Assembly (NCBI GenBank): GCA_005772945.1
Contig: SXIE01000304.1
Coordinates: 1-34,108 of the forward strand
Length of the DNA: 34,108 nt
Direction: 5' to 3'
Origin: Pseudomonadota bacterium
GTDB lineage: Bacteria > Myxococcota > UBA9042 > PHBI01
Position 1 is the stretch's first letter. Each line of letters starts with the position of its first letter. The notes below the pieces were generated by a model, which had not been told where the DNA came from, made no database searches, and saw only the letters and a list, made by a program, of their open reading frames with translations. The translations under genes were made by a program, and so were the position numbers. Shown here in pieces: positions 29,482-34,108 of the stretch.

Positions 29482-30943
29482 ATGTTCAGCCTGTCGTTCG
29501 CCTTGGTGTGGCTCGCGCTCGGGCTCGAGTCGCATCAGGCGGCCGCGCTGCCGCCGTCCAACGCGGGGGCGTCGGTGTGCGTCCTCTACTTCGACAACAA
29601 CACGAACGACCCGAGCCTCGACGTCCTGCGCAAGGGCATCGCGGACATGGTCGTCACGGATCTATCGGCCGTTGCGGGCGTCACGGTCGTCGAGCGCGAG
29701 AAGCTCGAGGCCGTCCTCGGCGAGCTGGAGTTGCAGCGCTCGAAGCTGGTCGACCCCGCGACGGCGCAGCGGATCGGCAAGTTCGTCGGTGCCCGCTATG
29801 CCGTCACCGGCGCCTTCGCGGCGGTCGATCCGGAGCTCCGTCTCGACGTGCGCCTCATCGAGGTGGCGACCGGTCGGGTCGTGCTCGCCGAGAAGGTGAC
29901 CGGCAAGAAGGACAAGCTCTTCGCGCTCGAGGAGCAGCTCGTCACGAAGTTCGCCAAGGGGCTCGGCGCCGAGGCCGCGAGCGCCGCCGTGGACCAAGGT
30001 GCGGGCGACGTCGCGACCCTACTCGAGTTTGCGCGCGGCTTGGACCTGGCCGACAAGGGGCAGGCCGAGGAGGCCTCGAAGCGACTCCAGGCGGTCGTCG
30101 CCAAGGCGCCGCAATTCAAGCTCGCCGCGCAGCGCTACACCGACGTCATGCGCCAGTTGTATGCCGCGCGCGACAAGCGTGCGACGGCTCTCGGCGGCGA
30201 CGACCAACAGCTGGTCGCGTCGGCCGCGGCCGCGATGAAGGGCGTGAACGTCAAGACCGCGACCGGCACCGCGCTGCAGCGCTTCATGGCCTATCGGGTG
30301 CTGCTCGCAAAGCGGCCGCTGGCGGCGCTCACGCGCATGGCGGTGAAAGACGACGACGCGTTCACAACCGGGTTCAAAGGCGGCGGATCGGGCGCAGGTC
30401 ACGGCGCTGATGATCGAGTACGTCGAGCAGAGCGTGCAGTTCCTGGCGGAGCTCGAGATCCTCAGGGCGCGCGGTCTCGACGACCAGGCCTGGAATCCGA
30501 TGTTCTCGCCGCTGACGGACGCCGAGACGACGCGCGCCGAGCAGCTCGGCTTCGGGGTTCAGCCCGACGAGTGGACGTTCGCGTCGGTGCCGAACGTCGC
30601 CTGCGACGTGGCCGCGTTCATCTTCAGCGGGCGGCCGTCGATCTTCCTGCACATGGATCTGAACCTGGCGCCGACGCTTGCACAGATCGACAAGCGTTAC
30701 GTCACCAAGGGCCTCGCCCTCTTGGACAAGGCCCTCGCCGATCTCGCGGCTCATCCGCCGAGGAACTACGCCCAGCGCGACACCATCCGCGCCATGGAAC
30801 TCTATGGGGAGTCGCTGCTAGCGCTCGGACGCAAGGGCGAGGCGATCGCGAAGTGGCAATCGATCCTCGACGCCTATCCCAAGGCCGAGGAGTTCGCGGA
30901 CATCGAAGAGAAGATCAAGGACGCGCTCGGGATCGAGCGCTGA
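29482..30943 (+). pseudogene. CsgG/FlgO-type secreted protein broken by a +1 frameshift
   Basis: The first frame starts at ATG 29482 (GGAG 8 bases upstream) with a signal peptide ending near QAAA. It has a CsgG-like core: VCVLYFDNNTNDPSLDVLRK, GVTVVEREKLEAVLGE, GARYAVTGAF and LIEVATGRVVLAEKVTG, then a helical TPR-like region up to DDDAFTTGFK. Natural protein then stops. From about 30377 the sense continues in the next frame as KAADRAQVTALMIEYVEQSV and runs helical to IEEKIKDALGIER at 30943. The junction lies at the TTCAAAGGCGG stretch (30373-30383), where one extra base explains the shift. In the first frame the tail becomes low-complexity up to 30978. CsgG/TolB-like proteins help assemble surface structures at the outer membrane. 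It could also be a sequencing error. Confidence 0.83.
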
Positions 30944-30965
30944 TCCCGGCGGGGTCCAGGGTCCC

Positions 30966-31619
30966 TCAGAAGACGTAGTACGCGCCGAAGTTGAGGGCGA
31001 ACTGGTGCATCGTGAAGGTCAGGTCGACGCCGGACGACGTGCCGTTAATGGCGGTGCCGTTGGTGGCGCCGCGCCCCTGCCAGCCGATCTCGGCCAGGAC
31101 CCCGATGGCGTCGGTCACCAGGTAGCTCGCGCCGAACTGGAGGCCGACGTTCCAGCCGATGCCGGTGTCGAGCGTGACGAGCGACGAGTTGTCGGGCGGG
31201 ATGGAGATCGTGAGGCCGACCGGCAGGATGGCATACAGCTCGGCCTTGTCGTGCATGAGCGGGACGCGCGCTTTCAGGACCGGTGAGATGTCGATGACCA
31301 TGGTCGAGTCGCCGTTGGCGGTGTCGACGTCCTCGCTCGTGACCCAGCCAAAGGTCGTCCGGAGGCCGACGTGGAAGTGTCGGTGCACCGGAACATAGCC
31401 GAAGAGCCCGAAGCCGACGGTGGCCTCGAGATCATCCTTGGACGTGCCGCCGTTGAACGTGCCGCCGTTTTCGACCTCGACCTCGACCTTGCCGCCGAAG
31501 CCGAAGCTGCCCGTGGCTCCGAGCCGGAAGCCGCGCTCGGGGTCGCCGGCGTGGGCGATGCTGGCGACGCACGAGAGAGCGGTGACGGCCACGAGGGCCA
31601 GGGGACGAAGCGCGGTCAT
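30966..31619 (-). CDS. Outer-membrane beta-barrel protein, function unknown
   Basis: The 217-residue product starts MTALRPLALVAVTALSCVAS with a signal peptide cleaved near AHA. The mature protein is alternating aromatic/Gly strands (GFRLGATGSFGFGG, VGLRTTFGWV, VGLQFGASYL, IGVLAEIGWQGRG) with Asn/Asp-rich loops. It ends in GAYYVF, the terminal Phe expected for barrel assembly. Size fits an 8-10-strand OmpA/OmpW-like barrel. The ATG at 31619 has GGAG 8 bases upstream. It is convergent with the CsgG-like gene (22-bp gap) and divergent from sodC. No substrate can be named. Confidence 0.8.
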   Translation of the reverse strand: MTALRPLALVAVTALSCVASIAHAGDPERGFRLGATGSFGFGGKVEVEVENGGTFNGGTSKDDLEATVGFGLFGYVPVHRHFHVGLRTTFGWVTSEDVDTANGDSTMVIDISPVLKARVPLMHDKAELYAILPVGLTISIPPDNSSLVTLDTGIGWNVGLQFGASYLVTDAIGVLAEIGWQGRGATNGTAINGTSSGVDLTFTMHQFALNFGAYYVF

Positions 31620-31742
31620 GTCGATGCTCCAGGGTGGTTGGAAGTGACGTTCGGAAACCACGCGGGTCGGCCGCTGTCAAGTGATTGAGGGCGAAGATCG
31701 AAGGTGCGTTCGGGCGCCCGGATTGGTAGATGAGCGCCAGCT

Positions 31743-31758
31743 CACGCGTTCGCGCGTG
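31743..31758 (+). promoter_or_regulatory. Hairpin with TTCG loop in the sodC leader
   Basis: CACGCG (31743-31748), TTCG loop and CGCGTG (31753-31758) form a perfect 6-bp hairpin 18 bases before the sodC ATG, just upstream of its GGAGGA ribosome site. The closing pair is G-C, so it is not the extra-stable C(UUCG)G form. It may influence translation or mRNA stability. Confidence 0.4.
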
Positions 31759-31776
31759 TGGCCCGCCGGAGGAACC

Positions 31777-32379
31777 ATGCGCGTGCTCGCTTTTGTCGTC
31801 TCTTCATTCGCCTTGGCCCAGCTGCTCGTCGCGGCCGCGTGTGGAACCGGCGGCGCGGCGCCCGAAGCGGGTCCGGGCCCGGTCGCCCCCGTCGCGGCGC
31901 GCCGCGCGACCGTCGTGGTGGAGGCGCGCTCGGGCTCGACGCTGAGCGGCAAGGTGCTCTTCGAAGAGTCCGGCGCGCCTGACGCGAGCGGGGTGCGCGC
32001 GCTGCGCATCACCATCGATCTGGCGGGCCTCGCGCCCGGCGACCACGGCTTCCACGTGCATCAGCACGGCGACTGCTCGGACCCGAAAGCCGACTCGGCC
32101 GGCCCCCACTTCGACGTCGGCGGCCACGCCCACGGCGACCTGCACGACGCCCTTTCGCACGTCGGGGATCTGGGCAACCTGACGGCCGACGCGAGCGGGC
32201 GCGCGCTGAAGGTGGTCGAAGGCGTCACCAAGGTCTCGCTCGCCCCGGGCGCCGCCAACGGCCTGGTCGGGCGCGCGATCGTCGTGCACGACAAGCCGGA
32301 CGATCTCAAGACGCAGCCGACGGGGGCGTCGGGGCCGCGGATCGGGTGCGGGGTCGTCGCGCTCGATCCGGGACCGTAG
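31777..32379 (+). CDS. sodC: Cu/Zn superoxide dismutase (exported)
   Basis: The 200-residue product has a signal segment with a possible lipid Cys22 and an Ala/Pro linker. All metal ligands of the family are present: Cu by His93, His95, His111 and His171; Zn by His111, His119, His128 and Asp131. The disulfide pair is Cys100/Cys191, and Arg188 matches the active-site Arg. It disproportionates superoxide in the periplasm or at the surface. The Zn loop spacing and the HVGDLGN motif, and the HxKxDDL start of the electrostatic loop, resemble eukaryotic SOD1 more than the typical bacterial form (HLGDLP). A strong GGAGGA lies just before the ATG. The electrostatic loop is shorter than in SOD1. Confidence 0.92.
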   Translation: MRVLAFVVSSFALAQLLVAAACGTGGAAPEAGPGPVAPVAARRATVVVEARSGSTLSGKVLFEESGAPDASGVRALRITIDLAGLAPGDHGFHVHQHGDCSDPKADSAGPHFDVGGHAHGDLHDALSHVGDLGNLTADASGRALKVVEGVTKVSLAPGAANGLVGRAIVVHDKPDDLKTQPTGASGPRIGCGVVALDPGP

Positions 32380-32391
32380 CCCGCCGGGTCT

Positions 32392-32844
32392 TCAGGTGTG
32401 GACGACCGTCGCGCAGACGGGCGGCGTCACGTCGAAGGCCTTGGTCGCGACGCGGATCTCGACGCGCGTCCCTCGCCGGAGGGCCTCGGGCCCGGCCGTG
32501 AACGTCCGCCGAAACGGCAGGACACAACCGCGCGCCGTCTCGCAATCGAGACCGTAGTCCTCATAGCAGGCCAGGACCTCGCCCTCGGCACTGTAGAAGG
32601 AGAACTCGATCGCGACCTTCTCGTAGCTGAGGTTGGGCGCGCGATGGACGATGCCCGTCACGACGAGATCGAGCTCGCGGAACTGCATCGTGATCGAGCG
32701 CGCGTCGATCCACGCGAGAGGCGCGGACGCGGGAGCCGTCGTATGATCGATGTGGAACAGGGTCGGCACAGGTACCTCGGGGCTCGGGTCGGTGGTCGCG
32801 TCGGAATTGGAATCGGGGTCGGGGTCGGCGTCAGTCATTCCCAT
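32392..32844 (-). CDS. Small protein of unknown function with Asp/Pro/Ser N-terminus
   Basis: The 150-residue product begins MGMTDADPDPDSNSDATTDP, an acidic low-complexity stretch written by a period-6 DNA pattern (GACCCC/GATTCC type). The remainder is a single small beta-rich domain (about 40-150): SITMQFRELDLVVTGIVHRA, VAIEFSFYSAEG, then CYEDYGLDCETARGC and TRVEIRVATKAFDV, resembling an Ig-like or C2-like sandwich with three close Cys. No signal peptide is obvious, yet the Cys cluster suggests an oxidised environment; export by another route cannot be decided. AGAGG lies just before the ATG. It is convergent with sodC (12-bp gap). Confidence 0.65.
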   Translation of the reverse strand: MGMTDADPDPDSNSDATTDPSPEVPVPTLFHIDHTTAPASAPLAWIDARSITMQFRELDLVVTGIVHRAPNLSYEKVAIEFSFYSAEGEVLACYEDYGLDCETARGCVLPFRRTFTAGPEALRRGTRVEIRVATKAFDVTPPVCATVVHT

Positions 32845-32904
32845 GGCAACCTCTTCAGGGGAGGCACGCCGGCGCGGCATTTAGGGCACGCCCCGACACC
32901 GAAT

Positions 32905-32917
32905 CCTCGAGTCGAGG
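32905..32917. promoter_or_regulatory. 13-bp near-perfect palindrome in a divergent gap
   Basis: CCTCGA-G-TCGAGG lies in the 253-bp gap between the 32844 gene and the 33098 gene. The same gap has a CCCTCC/GGAGGG hairpin (33016-33021 with 33034-33039) in the leader of the 33098 gene. Candidate operator and leader hairpin only. Confidence 0.3.
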
Positions 32918-33097
32918 CGGCGAGCGTTGCGCCGTATCGTCGTGCGCCGCTCCCAAGGCCGCCGAGCCCGTCTGCCGAGGCTTCGCGACGCCACGGCCAA
33001 GAAAGTTCGACGGCGCCCTCCTCGGTCCCGAAGGGAGGGTCGAGCGCCGCCACGCCGTCACGCTGGCGGCTCGCTACGACTCGACGCTGGGGGGAAC

Positions 33098-33895
33098 ATG
33101 CGCCGCCAATGCATCACCTGGGTTGCTGCTGCCTCGATCCTTGCGTCGACCGCGTTGGCGGCTTGCGATCAGCTCGCGCTCGAGGATGCCGCCGACGAAT
33201 CGGTGACCCCAGCGCGCGCCGTCGCCGCGCTCGACGCACCCGCGTGCGACCCCGGCCCCGAGGGCGAACTCTGCCGTGGCGCACCCCGACTTCGCGATGC
33301 CATCACGGTCACGCCGGCCCCGCCGCTGCCGCCCGTGAACCTGACGGGGATCGACGTGGCGTACGTGAATTACTGCTTCGCTCACGATGACGTTCCGGCC
33401 TTGCAGGGCGCCGGTGCCGACGTGACGCAAATCGAGATCGGCGACCTCGCCGAAACTGAAGGCGCAGGAAGCTGCCCACTGGCGGTGGTCGTCGGGGCGC
33501 ACGGCTGCAACAACGACTCCTGCGGTCTGCAGCTCTTCGACGACGTACCCGGCGTCTGCGCCAGCACCGGCGACGACGCGGCCGACGTCGTGGCGTCGAT
33601 CGAGGCGGTCTGGGATCCACGCCCCGTCGTCATCTTCGCGACCTGCTACGCCGGCTACGCCCAAGGCACCATCAGCGGCCCGGTGTGCGGGGTCAGCGGC
33701 TACGACACGATCCCGACGTCGGTGGCGACGCAGAACCTCTTGGCCATTCTGCACTGCCTCGCGAACGGAGACGCCGACGGGAACGGCCGCGTCAGCCAGA
33801 CCGAGGTCGATGCCTGCCTGGACGCCCGTCTGGGCACTCCGCGCGCGGCCTGGTGCCAGGGCATCGACTTAGCGGTCGATGGCGCGTGCCAGTAG
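33098..33895 (+). CDS. Cys-rich lipoprotein with possible caspase-like (clan CD) fold and EF-hand loop
   Basis: The 265-residue product starts MRRQCITWVAAASILASTAL and has a canonical lipobox LAAC (Cys23). Thirteen further Cys suggest several disulfides. Two spots match the His-Gly and Cys motifs of clan CD peptidases: LAVVVGAHG (128-136; His135) and PVVIFATCYAG (176-186; Cys183), each after a hydrophobic strand, about 48 residues apart and in the order His then Cys. Near the C-terminus DADGNGRVSQTE (225-236) is a textbook EF-hand/dockerin-type Ca-binding loop. The caspase-fold reading is inference; a plain Ca-binding surface protein is the alternative. The start has GGGGGG 4-5 bases upstream. 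The longer in-frame extension has no signal. Confidence 0.65.
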   Translation: MRRQCITWVAAASILASTALAACDQLALEDAADESVTPARAVAALDAPACDPGPEGELCRGAPRLRDAITVTPAPPLPPVNLTGIDVAYVNYCFAHDDVPALQGAGADVTQIEIGDLAETEGAGSCPLAVVVGAHGCNNDSCGLQLFDDVPGVCASTGDDAADVVASIEAVWDPRPVVIFATCYAGYAQGTISGPVCGVSGYDTIPTSVATQNLLAILHCLANGDADGNGRVSQTEVDACLDARLGTPRAAWCQGIDLAVDGACQ

Positions 33896-33977
33896 CGCGA
33901 GTCGCTGTCGGTGATCAGTGAGCGGCCACGAGCGGCCACCACCCCGCGTGACGAATCCGAAAACACGTGCTAGAACA

Positions 33978-33997
33978 CCGATCAGGATTCCTATCGG
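33978..33997. promoter_or_regulatory. Quasi-palindrome upstream of the last gene
   Basis: CCGAT-C-AGGA-T-TCCT-ATCGG has two nested arm pairs (CCGAT/ATCGG and AGGA/TCCT), with one extra base on the left. It lies 42 bp before the ATG at 34040. A tandem 10-bp direct repeat GAGCGGCCAC is also present at 33920-33939. Candidate operator region. Confidence 0.35.
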
Positions 33998-34039
33998 CGG
34001 GGGATCGACAGACGACGGATACTCTGATCGAGTCCGTCC

Positions 34040-34108
34040 ATGTCCAACTCAAATCAGCCATCACGTCTCTCCGTTTGGATGCCGCCACCGCCGCTGAGCA
34101 AGCGCGAG
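34040..34108 (+). CDS. Start of a gene running off the right edge (unknown)
   Basis: An ATG opens a frame of 23 codons (MSNSNQPSRLSVWMPPPPLS then KRE) with no stop before the window ends. The upstream gap has promoter-like features but only a weak ribosome site. Too little sequence to assign a function. Confidence 0.35.
   Translation, partial: MSNSNQPSRLSVWMPPPPLSKRE

Noticed and set aside
33896..34039. tRNA or small RNA gene in the last intergenic gap
   Set aside because: Only short palindromes and a 10-bp direct repeat are seen; no cloverleaf or terminator could be drawn.

Overview
The window is a strongly GC-rich bacterial chromosome segment. Its content points to Myxococcota (deltaproteobacterial lineage): many secreted lipoproteins with Asp/Ala-rich linkers, a hybrid PAS histidine kinase, a winged-helix/AAA/TPR regulator, a sphingosine-1-phosphate-lyase-like enzyme, multihaem lipoproteins and a large share of unrecognised secreted proteins. 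This placement is inferred from gene content; no rRNA or marker gene is present. I see no IS element, phage, CRISPR array, tRNA or rRNA. The segment is densely coded, with short intergenic gaps.

Layout. 1-5.0 kb: the 5' part of a nucleotide-sugar dehydrogenase (minus, runs off the left edge), an RNA-ligase-fold protein that has lost its catalytic residues, a DacB/PBP4-type peptidase with a Glu-rich hexamer-encoded spacer, then an outer-membrane barrel protein whose leader holds a 74-bp nested inverted repeat. 5.0-7.9 kb: a hexamer array, a TrmN6-like methyltransferase, a PlsC acyltransferase and an unknown secreted protein. 7.9-13.9 kb: a REC-PAS-GGDEF-EAL c-di-GMP protein, a second hexamer array, an S1P-lyase-like enzyme and a divergent dipeptidyl peptidase IV. 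13.9-18.3 kb: a hybrid histidine kinase broken by one in-frame amber codon, a crotonase, a small lipoprotein and an unknown basic protein. 18.5-20.8 kb: two translationally coupled paralogous tri-haem lipoproteins, divergent from a small four-Cys protein. 20.9-23.8 kb: a winged-helix/ATPase/TPR regulator. 23.8-29.4 kb: three surface lipoproteins (Kelch/Asp-box propeller, beta-helix, unknown). 29.5-34.1 kb: a frameshifted CsgG/FlgO-type protein, a barrel protein, a Cu/Zn superoxide dismutase with eukaryote-like Zn loop, an unknown protein, a Cys-rich possible caspase-fold lipoprotein and the first codons of another gene.

The common theme is the cell envelope: peptidoglycan trimming, phospholipid and sphingolipid metabolism, periplasmic redox and many exported proteins, with a few signalling proteins between them. 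Operon structure is weak. The only clear coupling is the cytochrome pair; several neighbours are convergent with abutting or overlapping stop codons.

The signals most worth a second look are: (1) arrays of the hexamer YYCGAG at several loci, two of them exactly 132 bp, one translated and the others in non-coding gaps next to stop codons; (2) the nested inverted repeat at 3986-4059; (3) the RNA-ligase pseudoenzyme; (4) the amber codon directly after the kinase H-box, with a second defect in its receiver domain; (5) the CsgG-like frameshift; and (6) the possible secreted caspase-fold lipoprotein.
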